NCBI RefSeq assembly: GCF_014641735.1
Contig: NZ_BMIH01000001.1
Coordinates: forward strand, 893,001 to 957,000
Reading direction: 5' to 3'
Origin: Sphingomonas metalli
GTDB taxonomy: Bacteria; Pseudomonadota; Alphaproteobacteria; Sphingomonadales; Sphingomonadaceae
DNA length: 64,000 nt
Part shown: positions 51,810 through 62,232 of the stretch, one piece after another
How the letters are laid out: each line of letters starts with the position of its first letter
How positions within the stretch are numbered: position 1 is the stretch's first letter
Notes under the pieces: model-generated
What the model saw: only the letters and a program-made list of their open reading frames with translations
Told to the model about the DNA's origin: nothing
Database searches by the model: none
Program-made: the position numbers and the translations under genes

Positions 51810-53324
51810 ATGACCCAGCCGAAGGACATCGACGCCCTCGCCAAGGGTGGGCGGACCAATATCGCCGGCTTCATCCTGCGCCTTGCCGCGCGCATCCCGT
51901 TCCTGTTCATCGCCGGCCGCTATTACGGACCCGATCTGGTCGGCCGCTTCGCCATCGCCGTGGTGGTGGTGGAGCTCGCCGCGCTGCTCGCCACGCTCGG
52001 CATGAAGCGCGGCCTTGCCCAGGCGCTGTCCGGGGCGGAGCGCCCGCATGTCCATATCGTATGGGATGCGATGGCGCTGGCCCTGGTCGCCTCGCTGATC
52101 GCCAGCGCCGTCCTGTGCCTGTTCCCGCAGATCATGTATCCCAACACGCCGATCACCGGGCTGGACCGCTGGCTGCCGCTGATCGTCGTCGCGATCGCCT
52201 GGTCCGACGTCAGCCTCGCCGCGCTCGCCTATCGCCTCAACGTCAAGGCGGCCGTAACCGCGCGGGCGGTGGTGGAGCCGTGGACGATCTCCATCGCGGC
52301 CTATGTCTTCTCCTTCTTCACCATCCGCGACGGACTGGTCCTCTCCTATGTCGCGTCGATGACCGCGGCGCTGATCGCCAGCATCGTGCCCTTCCTGCGC
52401 AGCTACGGCCTGCCCTCGGGCTGGTCGCCGCAGCTCCGCGTGCTGACCCGTATGGCGCGCGCCAACGCTCCGCTCGCGGGGGCGGACGCGCTGGAATGGG
52501 GCAGCCGCAATGTCGACCGCTTCATCCTCGGCCTGCTGTTCACGCCGGGGATCGTCGGCATCTATTATATGGCGCAGCAGGTCTCCTCGCTGCCGCAGAA
52601 GCTCAAGACCAGCTTCGATCCCGTGCTGGGGCCCGTCATCACGCGCGCGCTGGCGGAGAACGACCGCGCCGCGGTGGCGCGGCAGGTGCGGCAGGTCGCC
52701 TTCTGGATCATCGCGGCGCAGGGTCTGCTCGCGCTGATGGGCTCGATCCCGGGCAAGGCGGTGATGGGCGTGGTCGGCCCGCAATTCGTCGCCGGCACCG
52801 CCGCGCTCGCCTTCCTGCTCGCGGGCGAGGTGCTCGCCTCGACCGGGGCGGTGTGCGAGTCGGCGCTGGTCTACACGGCGCGGCATCGGAACCTGCTGAT
52901 CTCGATCGCGATGCTGGCGTTTCAAATCGGGCTGAGCTTCGCGCTGGTGCTGGGGATGCGCGCGCTGGGCTGGCCGGTGATGGCGCAGGCGGCGGGGGTC
53001 GCGGTGGCGCTGGCGGCGAGCCTCGGCCTCACCTCGATCATCAAGGCGCGCCTCCTGCGCCATATCCTGTCCGCGCCCGTCTCGCCGCTGCGCTGGCCGC
53101 TCCTCTGGGCGGCGCTCGCGGCACTGGCGGTGGGCGGCGGGTTCACGCTGCTGCCGCACCGGCTCGAATGGGCCGAGCTGTTGTTCGGCGAGCCGGCGAT
53201 CGCGGCGACCTACCTCTATATCCTGTGGCGCTGGGCCTTCGGTCCGGCCGACCGCGCGCTGTTCGGGCAGATGCCGAAGACCGAGGAGGCGACCCTGCCC
53301 AATGTGGGGGCGCAGATTCGATAG
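51810..53324 (+). CDS. Polysaccharide flippase (Wzx/MATE-like)
   Basis: A 504-aa membrane protein with about 12-14 hydrophobic helices. The start (GGRTNIAGFILRLAARIPFLFIAGRYYG) and the segment WGSRNVDRFILGLLFTPGIVGIYYMAQQ near residue 230 are typical of polysaccharide biosynthesis proteins of the MOP superfamily. They flip lipid-linked oligosaccharides across the inner membrane. No other glycan genes flank it except the heparinase-like gene 1.8 kb on. ATG 51810 starts before the first helix. Confidence 0.88.
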   Translation: MTQPKDIDALAKGGRTNIAGFILRLAARIPFLFIAGRYYGPDLVGRFAIAVVVVELAALLATLGMKRGLAQALSGAERPHVHIVWDAMALALVASLIASAVLCLFPQIMYPNTPITGLDRWLPLIVVAIAWSDVSLAALAYRLNVKAAVTARAVVEPWTISIAAYVFSFFTIRDGLVLSYVASMTAALIASIVPFLRSYGLPSGWSPQLRVLTRMARANAPLAGADALEWGSRNVDRFILGLLFTPGIVGIYYMAQQVSSLPQKLKTSFDPVLGPVITRALAENDRAAVARQVRQVAFWIIAAQGLLALMGSIPGKAVMGVVGPQFVAGTAALAFLLAGEVLASTGAVCESALVYTARHRNLLISIAMLAFQIGLSFALVLGMRALGWPVMAQAAGVAVALAASLGLTSIIKARLLRHILSAPVSPLRWPLLWAALAALAVGGGFTLLPHRLEWAELLFGEPAIAATYLYILWRWAFGPADRALFGQMPKTEEATLPNVGAQIR

Positions 53325-53328
53325 GGCT

Positions 53329-53472
53329 CGCTCCTCCCCGCCATGCGGGGAGGGGGACCGCCCGGCGCAGCCGGGTGGTGGAGGGGCGTCGCCACGAGCG
53401 ATCCGTACGCGGCAATGCCCCTCCACCACCGCCTTCGGCGGCGGTCCCCCTCCCCACTTCGTGGGGAGGATC
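53329..53472. repeat. Palindromic repeat pair, CCTCCCC family
   Basis: Left part CTCCTCCCCGCCATGCGGGG and right part CCCCACTTCGTGGGGAGGATC mirror each other, with inner GGACCGCCCGGCGCAGCCGGG and CACCGCCTTCGGCGGCGGTCC. The outer ends are shared with 62233-62370. Between convergent flippase and purH genes. Confidence 0.75.
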
Positions 53473-53476
53473 TGGA

Positions 53477-55078
53477 TCAATGCCGGAAGTGGCGCATCCC
53501 GGTGAAGACCATCGCCAGCCCGGCTTCGTCGGCCGCCGCGATCACCTCGTCGTCGCGGATCGAGCCGCCCGGCTGGATCACCGCGGTCGCGCCCGCCTCG
53601 ACGGCGGCGAGCAGGCCGTCGGCGAAGGGGAAGAAGGCGTCCGAGGCGACCGCGCAGCCGATCGTTCGCGGCCGGTCCCAGCCCGCCTTCTCGGCCGCGT
53701 CCTTCGCCTTCCACGCGGCGATGCGCGCCGATTCGAGCCGGTTCATCTGCCCCGCGCCGATACCGGCGGTGCTACCGTCCCTGGCATAGACGATCGCGTT
53801 CGATTTCACATGCTTGGCGACCGTCCAGGCGAAGCGGCAATCGGCCAGCTCCTGCGGCGTCGGCGCGCGGCGGGTCACGACCTTCAGCATGTCCTCGCTC
53901 AGCCGGCCATTGTCGCGGCCCTGCACCAGCAGCCCGCCGGCGATCGACTTCACCATCAGGCCGGGCCGCGCCGGATCGGGCAGCGCGCCGGTCAGCATCA
54001 GCCGCAGGTTCTTCTTGCGCGCGAACACCGCCTTCGCCGGGTCATCGGCATCCGGCGCGACGACGACTTCGGTGAAGATCGCCGCGATCGCCTCTGCCGT
54101 TTCCTCGTCGAGCGGGCGGTTGACCGCGACGATGCCGCCGAACGCCGACACGGTGTCGCAGGCGAAGGCGGCCTTGTACGCCTCCAGCTGCGTTTTGCCG
54201 GTCGCGACGCCGCAAGGATTGGCGTGCTTGACGATGACCACGGCCGGCGGCCCGTCGCGGAATTCCGCCACCAATTCCAAAGCCGCATCGGCGTCGTTGA
54301 GGTTGTTGTAGCTCGGCGCCTTGCCCTGGATCAGCGCGGCCTGGGCGATGCCGTTCGCGTGCGGCCCACGCGGCAGGTAGAGCGACGCCGATTGGTGCGG
54401 GTTCTCGCCATAGCGCAGCGGCTCGCCGCCGCGGGCAAAGGCGAGCGGCAGCGTCGCGGGAAAGGTCTCGCCCTGATCGGCAAAGGCGAACCACTGCGCG
54501 ATCGCCGAGTCATAGGCCGCCGTGGCCGCGAACGCCTTGGCGGCGAGGCGGCGGCGGGTGGCGAGTGTGGTGCCCCCCGCCGCGATCTCGTCCAGCACGA
54601 TCTGGTAGTCGGCCGGGTCGGTCAGGATCGCGACATGCGCATGGTTCTTGGCGGCCGAGCGGACCATCGACGGGCCGCCGATATCGATATTCTCGATCAC
54701 CTCGTCGCGGGCCGCGCCCTTCGCCACGGTCGCCTCGAACGGGTAGAGGTTGACGACGACGATATCGATCGCGCCGATGCCATGTTCCTGCATGGAGGCG
54801 ACATGCGCCGGATCGTCGCGCACGGCGAGCAGCCCGCCATGGACGACCGGATGCAGCGTCTTGACCCGGCCGTCCATCATCTCCGGAAAGCCGGTGAGGT
54901 CGGACACGTCCTTCACCGCCAGCCCCGCCTCGCGCAGCGCGCGCGCGGTGCCGCCGGTGGAGACCAGCTCGACGCCGTGGCGCGACAGTGCGGTGGCGAG
55001 GTCGACGATGCCGGTCTTGTCGGACACCGACAGGAGGGCGCGGGTGGCGGGAACCACGGAGTCGGAGGATGCGGTCAT
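53477..55078 (-). CDS. purH: Bifunctional AICAR formyltransferase/IMP cyclohydrolase
   Basis: A 533-aa enzyme for the last two steps of IMP synthesis. N-terminal MGS-like cyclohydrolase domain ([18 protein letters not shown] at residues 15-32, [28 protein letters not shown]). C-terminal formyltransferase domain with [21 protein letters not shown] and [12 protein letters not shown] near residue 265. It starts 19 bases after the heparinase-like gene and is probably cotranscribed with it. Confidence 0.97.
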   Translation of the reverse strand: MTASSDSVVPATRALLSVSDKTGIVDLATALSRHGVELVSTGGTARALREAGLAVKDVSDLTGFPEMMDGRVKTLHPVVHGGLLAVRDDPAHVASMQEHGIGAIDIVVVNLYPFEATVAKGAARDEVIENIDIGGPSMVRSAAKNHAHVAILTDPADYQIVLDEIAAGGTTLATRRRLAAKAFAATAAYDSAIAQWFAFADQGETFPATLPLAFARGGEPLRYGENPHQSASLYLPRGPHANGIAQAALIQGKAPSYNNLNDADAALELVAEFRDGPPAVVIVKHANPCGVATGKTQLEAYKAAFACDTVSAFGGIVAVNRPLDEETAEAIAAIFTEVVVAPDADDPAKAVFARKKNLRLMLTGALPDPARPGLMVKSIAGGLLVQGRDNGRLSEDMLKVVTRRAPTPQELADCRFAWTVAKHVKSNAIVYARDGSTAGIGAGQMNRLESARIAAWKAKDAAEKAGWDRPRTIGCAVASDAFFPFADGLLAAVEAGATAVIQPGGSIRDDEVIAAADEAGLAMVFTGMRHFRH

Positions 55079-55097
55079 GGCCGCGCCCCTTGGCCTG

Positions 55098-56849
55098 TCA
55101 GAGCGCGCGCTTCAAGGCCCAGCTGATGCTCGCGCCGCCCGCCGGCGCCTCGCCGGTGACGACGAGCTGGGCGGTGGCGCGCGGCCGCCCCTCTCCGTCG
55201 ATCCACAGGCTTTCCTCGATCGACAGCGCGCCGCCGCGGCAGCGGAACTGCCAGAGCGCACCCTTGCCCTCCCCGCCCGGCAGACGCAGCAGTGCCGCCT
55301 GTCCGTCGGCGGTGGGCGACGCCTCGACCGAGGGCGCGAGATGGAAGCGGACCGCGAAGGGCGCCGCGCCGCGCCAGCGCGGCCGGCGGCCGGCGGGCAG
55401 CAGCGCATCCTCGCCGCGCAGCTCGCGCCCGTCGTTCGAGAGCATCAGCTGGCGGCGGTGGAGGAAGCCCCAGCGGCGCACATAGCCGTCGTGACTGCCC
55501 TCGATCCGGCTGCCCGCTTCCGATTCCTGCCGCGACAGCTCGACCGCGGAGACGCCGCGCCCCAGCATCCCGTCGGCATGGATGGCGGTGGAGTTGCTGT
55601 CGCTGATCACCAGCGTCGAATGCGCGGCGGTGGTGCGCAGCCCGTCGAGCAGCGCCATCGGCATGTTCGCCATGGCGGCCCGTGCCCCGCCGCAGCCGAC
55701 GATCAACCGCTGGTCCCCGTCGGAAAATTCGAAGGCGAGGGTCGAGGCGCAGCCCCCCTCCACCAGCCGGGCGATCGGCGGCGGCGCGGCGTCGACGATC
55801 AGCACCGCGCTGCCCGCCGCCAGCCGCTGATAGCCCCATTCGCGCGACTGGCGCAGCGGCCGGGTGCGCACGCCGCTGGCGGCGATCACCGCCGCGACCT
55901 CGTCGACGGTCGACGGCCCGGCGCCCTGCCAGCTCGCCAGCGCGCCGTCGCCGTGCATCACGCCGAGCAGCGCGGAGACCATGCGGGGCAGCGCCGCCGC
56001 CGCCGCATCGGGCAGCGCCATGCGCCGCGCGGCATAGCATTCGCGCAGCATCGCCAGCAGCGTGATCGTGTCGAGCAGCATCGCCGGGCTCCGCGAGACC
56101 GAGCCGCCGTCCTCGAACACGCCGCCCGCCAGCGCGCGGGCCAGCCCCGCCTCGCCGAAGCTGCGCCGCGGGTCGCCGCCGGGGATCAGCAGCCCCGCCG
56201 CGATCACCCCGCACCAGGCCGCGATCCGCGGCGCGCCCGGTGCCGCGCGATCGGCCCCGCGATCGAGGTGCCGTGCGCCCCGCGCCAGCGTGTTGAGCAC
56301 GCGCGAGCGATAGATGAGGTCGGTCGAGGAGAGGATCAGCGGCGCATGCGCGGTGCAGAACAGGAGCCGCCAGCCCCACAGATCGGGCGCCCAGGCGACG
56401 CCGTTCACCCGCTCGGCATGTACCGCCAGCCAGCGCGCCATCAGCGCCTCCGCCCGCGGCGCCGCCTGCCCGCGGGTGGCGACGGTCGACAGGTCGCGCA
56501 GCCAGGCGAAGCTGTGGAGATAGCGCGAGAAGCTGGGGCTCCAGTCCGGATTCTTCAGGTCGAGCGCATGGACCGGCCGCGCCTCGCCCCGGAAGTCGAG
56601 GGTGCCCGCGATCAGCGCGCGGCCGCGCTTCGCATCGCCGGGAATGGGATCGTCGGGCACCGCGATCAGCTTCAGCGGATAGCGGCCCTTCAGCCGCATC
56701 GCGTGGAGCGGGGTGCGCCAGGTCAGGCGATAAAGGCGTTCCGACAGGCGTTCGGCGAGCGACAGGCCCAGGTCGCCGCCCACGCGCACCAGCCGCTTGC
56801 CTTCCTCGATCCCGTCGGCTCCGGGAACGAGCGCCCCCTCGTCCCTCAC
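55098..56849 (-). CDS. Heparinase II/III-family protein
   Basis: A 583-aa protein. The N-terminal half is an alpha-toroid-like helical domain ([21 protein letters not shown] near 105, [21 protein letters not shown] near 245); the C-terminal half is a beta-rich heparinase II/III-like domain ([18 protein letters not shown] near 410, [20 protein letters not shown] near 450). Members cleave or bind acidic polysaccharides. No clear signal peptide is visible. In sphingomonads this gene commonly lies between rpe and purH. Its ATG overlaps the rpe stop. Confidence 0.87.
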   Translation of the reverse strand: MRDEGALVPGADGIEEGKRLVRVGGDLGLSLAERLSERLYRLTWRTPLHAMRLKGRYPLKLIAVPDDPIPGDAKRGRALIAGTLDFRGEARPVHALDLKNPDWSPSFSRYLHSFAWLRDLSTVATRGQAAPRAEALMARWLAVHAERVNGVAWAPDLWGWRLLFCTAHAPLILSSTDLIYRSRVLNTLARGARHLDRGADRAAPGAPRIAAWCGVIAAGLLIPGGDPRRSFGEAGLARALAGGVFEDGGSVSRSPAMLLDTITLLAMLRECYAARRMALPDAAAAALPRMVSALLGVMHGDGALASWQGAGPSTVDEVAAVIAASGVRTRPLRQSREWGYQRLAAGSAVLIVDAAPPPIARLVEGGCASTLAFEFSDGDQRLIVGCGGARAAMANMPMALLDGLRTTAAHSTLVISDSNSTAIHADGMLGRGVSAVELSRQESEAGSRIEGSHDGYVRRWGFLHRRQLMLSNDGRELRGEDALLPAGRRPRWRGAAPFAVRFHLAPSVEASPTADGQAALLRLPGGEGKGALWQFRCRGGALSIEESLWIDGEGRPRATAQLVVTGEAPAGGASISWALKRAL

Positions 56850-57520
56850 CCCAGGCGGGCCGGGTCGCCGCGCAGCGCGGCGATGTTAGCGGCATAGGCT
56901 TCGGGGCCGCCGCGGAAGACCGCCGTCCCCGCGACCAGCGCATCGGCCCCCGCCTCGATACAGCGGCGGGCATGGACCGGATCGATCCCGCCATCCACCT
57001 CCAGATCGATGGCGCGTCCGGTCATGTCGATCATCTTGCGGATCGCCGCGATCTTCTTGAGCTGGCTGTCGATGAAGTGCTGCCCGCCGAAACCGGGATT
57101 GACGCTCATCACCAGCACCAGATCGACCGTATCGATCAGATAGTCGAGCATCTTGGCGGGCGTGGCGGGATTGAGCACCACGCCCGCGCGCTTGCCGAGC
57201 GACTTCACGTGCTGGACGGTGCGATGGACGTGCGGCCCCGCCTCCGGATGGACGGTGATGCAGTCCGCCCCCGCCTCCGCAAAGGCATCGAGATAGGCGT
57301 CGACGGGCGAGATCATCAGATGGACGTCGAAGGGCTTGGCGGTGTGCGGGCGCAGCGCCTTCACCACCGCCGGGCCGATCGTGATGTTGGGCACGAAATG
57401 CCCGTCCATCACGTCGATATGGATCCAGTCCGCCCCCGCCGCATCGATCGCCCGCACTTCCTCGCCCAGCTTGGCGAAGTCGGCGGACAGGATCGACGGG
57501 GCGATACGGACAGGCTGCAT
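56846..57520 (-). CDS. rpe: Ribulose-phosphate 3-epimerase
   Basis: A 224-aa TIM-barrel enzyme that interconverts ribulose-5-phosphate and xylulose-5-phosphate. [16 protein letters not shown] at the N-terminus, [19 protein letters not shown] near residue 32, [21 protein letters not shown] near 140, and DLEVDGGI near 175 hold metal and phosphate ligands. Stop overlaps the heparinase start (ATGA). It lies 57 bases after the rsmB end. Confidence 0.96.
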   Translation of the reverse strand: MQPVRIAPSILSADFAKLGEEVRAIDAAGADWIHIDVMDGHFVPNITIGPAVVKALRPHTAKPFDVHLMISPVDAYLDAFAEAGADCITVHPEAGPHVHRTVQHVKSLGKRAGVVLNPATPAKMLDYLIDTVDLVLVMSVNPGFGGQHFIDSQLKKIAAIRKMIDMTGRAIDLEVDGGIDPVHARRCIEAGADALVAGTAVFRGGPEAYAANIAALRGDPARLG

Positions 57521-57577
57521 GATCCGTCTCTAACAGGGACAATGGAACCGGCAAGCGTCCGCGTCAGTTAGGGCAGG

Positions 57578-58813
57578 TCAATTTTTGCGGGCAAGGCTCG
57601 CGATAAAGAATCCGTCGTTCCCGCCTGCGATATGGCCCGGCAAAATGCGGCCGGGCGTATCGTCCTTCAGGACGAAGTTGTCCCGGTCGCGCAGCAATGC
57701 CTCGATCTGCGCCTCCCCTTCTGCCGGCTCGAGCGAACAGGTCGCATAGACCAGCGTTCCGCCCGGCTTCACCCAGTCGGCGGCTCTCAGCAGGATGCGC
57801 GCCTGCAGCTCGGCCAGCTCTGCGACCAGCGTGGGGTGGACGCGATGCAGCACGTCGGGATGGCGACGGAAAATGCCGGTGGCGCTGCACGGCGCATCGA
57901 TCAGCACCGCGTCGGCCGGTGCCGCCGGCGCCCAGTCGAGCAGGTTGACCTGCACCACCTGCGCCTTCAGCCGGGTGCGATGGAGGTTCTCGCGCAACCG
58001 CTTCAGCCGGTTGTTCGACTGGTCGACCGCGGTGACCTGCCAGCCGGCGGCGGCGAGCTGCATCGTCTTGCCGCCCGGTGCGGCGCACAGGTCGAGCGCA
58101 TGGCCGCGCCCTGCGCCGATCGCGCGCGCAGGCAGCGAGGCGGCGACGTCCTGCACCCACCATGCCCCCTCGGCGAAGCCGGGCAGTTCGGTGACCGGGG
58201 CATGGTCGCCAGTCAGCCGGACATGGCCCGGCATCAGGCTCGTGCCGCCCAGCGTCGCGGACCATTGCTCGGTCGCGGACGGATCGGCCAGCGTCAGGTC
58301 GAGCGGCGGCGGCGCTGCGATCGCCGCCTGCGCGGCCTCCACCATCGTCTCGCCCCACGCCGCACGCCAGCGCTCCGCGACCGCTTCCGGCAGGGCCGGC
58401 AATGTCGGCAGCGTCGCCCCGCCACGCATCAGCGTGCCGAACACGCCATGGACCAGCCGCCGCGGCCCACCCTCGACCAGCGGCAGCACCGTGGCGATCG
58501 CGGCATGCGGCGGGGTGCCGAGCACCAGCGCCTGCACCAGCGCGATGCGCAGCGCGGTGCGCGCCTTGGCATCGGGGGGCAGCGGCCGCGCCGTCGCGCC
58601 GTCGATCAGCGCGTCGAGATCGGGCAGGCGCCGCAAGGTCTCCGCCGCGATCGCATGGGCAAGGCCGCGGTCCGGACCGTGCACCATGCGGGTGGCCGCC
58701 GGCAGCGCCGCCTCGATCGACTCGCCGCGGCGGAGGACCGCATCGATCAGCCGGATCGCGGCGCGGCGCGTGGGCACGCCGAGCGGCTCGGGCGCGTGGC
58801 TGTATTCGGTCAA
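57578..58813 (-). CDS. rsmB: 16S rRNA m5C methyltransferase, RsmB family
   Basis: A 411-aa protein. The N-terminal NusB-like domain (about 1-135, ARTALRIALVQALVLGTP) is followed by an SAM methyltransferase with LDLCAAPGGKTMQLAA near 240, IDAPCSATGIFRRHPD near 308 and YATCSLEPAEGEAQ near 360, the two conserved Cys motifs of RNA m5C methyltransferases. It methylates cytosine in 16S rRNA. Divergent from the DUF1674 gene. Confidence 0.94.
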   Translation of the reverse strand: MTEYSHAPEPLGVPTRRAAIRLIDAVLRRGESIEAALPAATRMVHGPDRGLAHAIAAETLRRLPDLDALIDGATARPLPPDAKARTALRIALVQALVLGTPPHAAIATVLPLVEGGPRRLVHGVFGTLMRGGATLPTLPALPEAVAERWRAAWGETMVEAAQAAIAAPPPLDLTLADPSATEQWSATLGGTSLMPGHVRLTGDHAPVTELPGFAEGAWWVQDVAASLPARAIGAGRGHALDLCAAPGGKTMQLAAAGWQVTAVDQSNNRLKRLRENLHRTRLKAQVVQVNLLDWAPAAPADAVLIDAPCSATGIFRRHPDVLHRVHPTLVAELAELQARILLRAADWVKPGGTLVYATCSLEPAEGEAQIEALLRDRDNFVLKDDTPGRILPGHIAGGNDGFFIASLARKN

Positions 58814-58924
58814 GCGCGCAGCGTCCCGCGGATCATGTCGGTCGTCGATCGGTTCACTTCAGTTCGGTCCTCCGCCATCCTAGATGGAGGCGAACCGCCG
58901 ATCCCGCAACGATGGAGCCGAGCC

Positions 58925-59089
58925 ATGGGCCAGCGCCCCCCGCATGTGAAGCCCCCCGCCTATCTCTCCCCCAACCCGCCCGTGCCCGCGCCGGAAGCGG
59001 TGGAACGGCACGAGGAGAAGGACCCGCTGGGCCGCGACCCTGTGCGGTACGGGGACTGGGAGCTGAAGGGGATAGCGGTGGATTTCTGA
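58925..59089 (+). CDS. DUF1674 protein (SdhAF4-like), 54 aa
   Basis: A short protein, Pro-rich at the N-terminus and ending DPLGRDPVRYGDWELKGIAVDF in the family manner (G..P.RYGDWE.KG...DF). DUF1674 members, related to eukaryotic SDHAF4, help mature flavinylated succinate dehydrogenase. Start ATG 58925. Pairing with divergent rsmB is common in sphingomonads. Confidence 0.9.
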   Translation: MGQRPPHVKPPAYLSPNPPVPAPEAVERHEEKDPLGRDPVRYGDWELKGIAVDF

Positions 59090-59441
59090 GGGGCTTTCTT
59101 CGGAGGGCGCATGCCTCCACTCCGTTCGTGCTGAGCCCGTCGAGGCACTGACCTGCTCGCCGCTCGACTGATCACTCCAAACTTAATCTGGCGTATTCCC
59201 AGCAAAAGCTGGGATCTTCCATCTAGAGCGCAGAGCAAGAGCCGCAGGAGGCCCCAGCCTGCGCTGGGGCGACGGTTCCAACAGCTCAGGGGGAACGGAA
59301 GGGGTTGGTGGTGAGCGTGCCTTCCAGCTCTACCGTCAACCCGGACCTGTTCCGGGATCCACCCCGCCACGCGCGCTCGATCTGTTGCACGACGTAAAGC
59401 GTGGATGCCGGGAGAAGCCCGGCATGACGAAAGACCGAGAC
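59090..59441. repeat. Gap filled by three repeat units
   Basis: 59122-59150: single CGTTCGTGCTGAGC half-unit. 59191-59275: pair TTCCCAGCAAAAGCTGGGA facing CCCCAGCCTGCGCTGGGGCG. 59333-59429: TCAACCCGGACCTGTTCCGGG facing GGATGCCGGGAGAAGCCCGG. No gene. Confidence 0.7.
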
Positions 59442-60227
59442 CTACTCCTCCCCGCTCCCCGGCTCCGCCATCTTGCGATGCTGCGCCGCCAGCACCGAGG
59501 CCGGCAGCACGTTCGCCATCACGCCCTGCACCTTGGTGCTCAGTCCCGAGAAGATCGACGCCTCGCCCTTGTTCATCGCGTCCCAGCCGTCCTTCGCGAC
59601 CTTGGCGGGATCGCTCTTCGATTCGGACTGGCCGACCGAGGTGTCGAGCATGTCGGCGCTGGCGAAGAATTCGGTGTCGACCGGCCCCGGCTTCAGCGTC
59701 GTCAGCGTCACCCCGTCCGCCTCGCGCAATTCGTCGCGCAGCGCGTCGGTGAAATAGTCGATGAACGACTTGGTCGAATTGTACACCGCCTGGAACGAGC
59801 CGGGGATGTAGCCGGCGATCGATCCGGTCACCAGCACCTTGCCCGCGTTGCGCGCGACCATCTGCGGCAGCACCTTGTGCAGCAGATAGATGGTTCCGGT
59901 GATGTTGGTGTCGACCACCCGGCGCCAATCCTCGACCGACTGGTCGAGAAAGGCATGGCCGAGCCCCTTGCCGGCATTGGCGCAGAGCACGTCGACCTGC
60001 CGGCCGTTCGTGGCGGCGAGCAGCGTGTCCACGCCCTCGAGCGTCGACAGGTCCGCCACGACCGAGCGGACCTCGGTGCCGAACTGGCGGAAATCCTCGG
60101 CCGCCGCCTCGATCAGCGGCTCGTCCGCAACGACGAGGATGTCGTATCCGTCCTTCGCCGCCAGCGTCGCCAGCTCGAAGCCGATGCCGGTCGAGGCACC
60201 GGTGATGATCGCGAATGTGTTGGCCAT
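59442..60227 (-). CDS. SDR-family oxidoreductase (261 aa)
   Basis: NAD(P) motif ITGASTGIGFEL at residues 8-19; DVLCANAGKG near 80; catalytic Ser in VTGSIAGY and Tyr-x3-Lys in YNSTKSFIDYF near 155-159. Beyond the classic 245 residues is a short extension (VLPASVLAAQHRKMAEPGSGEE). The acyl-chain or ketone substrate is unknown. Separate from the alcohol dehydrogenase upstream by a repeat pair. Confidence 0.9.
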   Translation of the reverse strand: MANTFAIITGASTGIGFELATLAAKDGYDILVVADEPLIEAAAEDFRQFGTEVRSVVADLSTLEGVDTLLAATNGRQVDVLCANAGKGLGHAFLDQSVEDWRRVVDTNITGTIYLLHKVLPQMVARNAGKVLVTGSIAGYIPGSFQAVYNSTKSFIDYFTDALRDELREADGVTLTTLKPGPVDTEFFASADMLDTSVGQSESKSDPAKVAKDGWDAMNKGEASIFSGLSTKVQGVMANVLPASVLAAQHRKMAEPGSGEE

Positions 60228-60244
60228 GATCTTGCTCCCGATCG

Positions 60245-60329
60245 GGTCATCCCGGCGCAGGCCGGGATCTTCTGCTTGGCGGACGGAACGCCCGCCCCGT
60301 GGAGACCCCGGCCTTCGCCGGGGTGACGA
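60245..60329. repeat. Palindromic repeat pair, CCCGGCGAAGGCCGGG family
   Basis: Left GTCATCCCGGCGCAGGCCGG and right CCCCGGCCTTCGCCGGGGTG across about 40 bases, between the alcohol dehydrogenase and the SDR, both on the minus strand. Confidence 0.75.
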
Positions 60330-60340
60330 TTATGCAGTCC

Positions 60341-61531
60341 TCACGCCGCCGCCCGGTCCATCCCCGGCTTCAGCACGATCTTGGTCACCTCGTTCTGCTT
60401 GTCCTTGAACATCCGGTATCCTTCCGGCGCCTCCGACAGCGGCATGCGATGCGAGATGAGGAATTCGGTATCGATCTTGTCCTCCATGATCGCGTTGAGC
60501 AGCCCCGGCATGTAATGCTGGACATGGGTCTGGCCGGTCTTGAGCGTCAGCCCCTTCTCCATGAACGCGCCGAGCGGGAACTTGTCGACGAAGCCGCCAT
60601 AGACCGCCGGCATCGAGACGCGACCGCCCTTGCGGCAGGCGATGATCGCCTGGCGGATCGAATGCGGGCGATCGGTGCCGAGGAAGGTCGATGCCTTGAT
60701 CTGGTCGATGACGTTGTCGACGAACAGGCCGTGCGCCTCCAGCCCGACCGCGTCGATCACCGCATCGGGGCCGATCCCGCCGGTCATCTCCATCAGCGCC
60801 TCGTAGGTGGCGGTCTCCTCGAAGTTGATCGTCTCCGCGCCGAACCGCTTGGCGAGTTCCAGCCGGTGCGGGAAGTGATCGATTGCGATCACCCGCTCGG
60901 CGCCCATCAGGAAGGCCGACTGGACCGCGAACAGACCGACCGGGCCGCAGCCCCAGACCGCCACCGTGTCGCCCGGCTCGATCTGCGCATATTCCGCCGC
61001 CTGCCAGCCGGTCGGCAGGATGTCGGACAGGAACAGCACCTTGTCGTCGTCCACCCCGTCCGGGATCACGATCGGGCCGACATCGCTGAACGGCACGCGG
61101 ACATATTCCGCCTGTCCGCCCGCATAGCCGCCGGTCATGTGGCTGTAGCCGAACAGCCCCGACATCTCGGTGCCGTAGAGCTCGCGCGCGATATCCTGAT
61201 TGTCCGCCGGCAGGCCGTTGGGGCAGGCCGAATATTGATGCTTGCCGCAATGGAAGCATTCGCCGCACGCGATGGTGAAGGGCACGACGACGCGCTGACC
61301 CTTCTTCAGCGTCGACTTCGCACCGACCTCGACCACCTCGCCCATGAATTCATGGCCCAGCACGTCGCCCGCCTTCAGCGTCGGGATATAGGCGTCGTAG
61401 AGGTGCAGGTCCGATCCGCAGATCGCGGTCGAGGTGACCTTGATGATCGCGTCGCGGGGATTGACGATCTCCGGATCGTCGACGGTGTCGATGCGCACGT
61501 CGTGCTTGCCGTGCCAGGCCAGTGCTTTCAC
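60341..61531 (-). CDS. Zinc-dependent alcohol/formaldehyde dehydrogenase-like protein
   Basis: A 396-aa MDR protein from GTG 61531. Catalytic zinc in [10 protein letters not shown] and [10 protein letters not shown]; structural zinc in [16 protein letters not shown] near 100; Rossmann [15 protein letters not shown] near 190. The long form with insert before the cofactor domain ([31 protein letters not shown]) resembles the glutathione-independent formaldehyde dehydrogenase group. GTGA overlap with the upstream SRPBCC gene. Confidence 0.9.
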   Translation of the reverse strand: MKALAWHGKHDVRIDTVDDPEIVNPRDAIIKVTSTAICGSDLHLYDAYIPTLKAGDVLGHEFMGEVVEVGAKSTLKKGQRVVVPFTIACGECFHCGKHQYSACPNGLPADNQDIARELYGTEMSGLFGYSHMTGGYAGGQAEYVRVPFSDVGPIVIPDGVDDDKVLFLSDILPTGWQAAEYAQIEPGDTVAVWGCGPVGLFAVQSAFLMGAERVIAIDHFPHRLELAKRFGAETINFEETATYEALMEMTGGIGPDAVIDAVGLEAHGLFVDNVIDQIKASTFLGTDRPHSIRQAIIACRKGGRVSMPAVYGGFVDKFPLGAFMEKGLTLKTGQTHVQHYMPGLLNAIMEDKIDTEFLISHRMPLSEAPEGYRMFKDKQNEVTKIVLKPGMDRAAA

Positions 61532-62115
61532 AGCCCCATCTCCTCGAACTGTTTGGGGTTCATCGCGGGGGTGGCGATCTCGCCCGTCTCCAGCAGCTGC
61601 TTGAAGCGGCGCAGGTCGCGGCGGGCCTGGATGGCGGGTTCGCGCTGGAACATCTTGGCGACCACCCGGCCGATAAAGCCGCCGGGCGGATCGTAGAGGA
61701 TCACCGCGCTCACCACCGTGCCGCGCGCGCCGGCATCGCGGAAGCTGATCCGGCCCGAATTGGGCACGTCCGCTCCCTCCTCGCTGGTCCAGGCGATCAG
61801 CCGCTCCGGCTCTTCCTCGGTGATCCGCGCATCCCATTCGACCGTGCCGCCGCCGGGCGCCTTGACCACCCAGTGCGAGCGGCTGTCGTCGAGCACGTCG
61901 ATCCGCTCGACATTCTCCATGAAGCTCGGCAGCTTCGCGAAGTCGCGGAAATAGGCATAGACCTCCGCGACGGGGCGGTTGATCGTGACGGCATTGCCGA
62001 CCAGCGCATCACCCTGCGCTTCGGGCAATTGTCCGGCGGCGTCCGCGCCGGCCTCCTTGCGTTTCGAGGCGATCAGCGGCGCGTCGTCCGCCTGCGGATT
62101 GGCGAGATCGGTCAT
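61528..62115 (-). CDS. SRPBCC-family lipid/ligand-binding protein
   Basis: A 195-aa protein. A charged 40-residue N-terminus precedes a START-like fold ([30 protein letters not shown] near residues 43-72; [18 protein letters not shown] near 105), then a helical tail. The polyketide cyclase-type fold binds hydrophobic ligands. Coupled by GTGA overlap to the alcohol dehydrogenase; the pair is common in alphaproteobacteria. A GGAAC-N16-CGCT site (62171-62148, minus strand) lies upstream, a weak EcfG-like promoter. Confidence 0.85.
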   Translation of the reverse strand: MTDLANPQADDAPLIASKRKEAGADAAGQLPEAQGDALVGNAVTINRPVAEVYAYFRDFAKLPSFMENVERIDVLDDSRSHWVVKAPGGGTVEWDARITEEEPERLIAWTSEEGADVPNSGRISFRDAGARGTVVSAVILYDPPGGFIGRVVAKMFQREPAIQARRDLRRFKQLLETGEIATPAMNPKQFEEMGL

Positions 62116-62147
62116 GGGAACCTCCGAAGTCCGGTCGGAAGTCCCAA

Positions 62148-62171
62148 GCGCGAGAGCCGATGATCTGTTCC
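62148..62171 (-). promoter_or_regulatory. Weak EcfG-like promoter upstream of SRPBCC gene
   Basis: On the minus strand GGAAC (62171-62167), 16 bases, then CGCT, one mismatch from CGTT. It lies about 33 bases before the ATG at 62115. The spacing fits the two better sites in the window. Confidence 0.35.
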
Positions 62172-62232
62172 GGATTTTCGCAAGACTTGATGAAGATCAA
62201 ATCTTTACTTGAAAGCTGCGCCTTTCTTCTAA

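Noticed and set aside
48287..51910. 1207-codon minus-strand ORF across polA
   Set aside because: polA is certain; the antisense frame has no domain and repeats Arg/Leu/Asp-rich shadow patterns.
51659..55126. 1155-codon plus-strand ORF across the flippase and purH
   Set aside because: It crosses two real genes on opposite strands and a repeat region; no motif.
57546..57566. GGAAC with AGTT downstream as an EcfG promoter
   Set aside because: It is on the plus strand, where only minus-strand genes follow, and spacing is 17 to a mismatched box.
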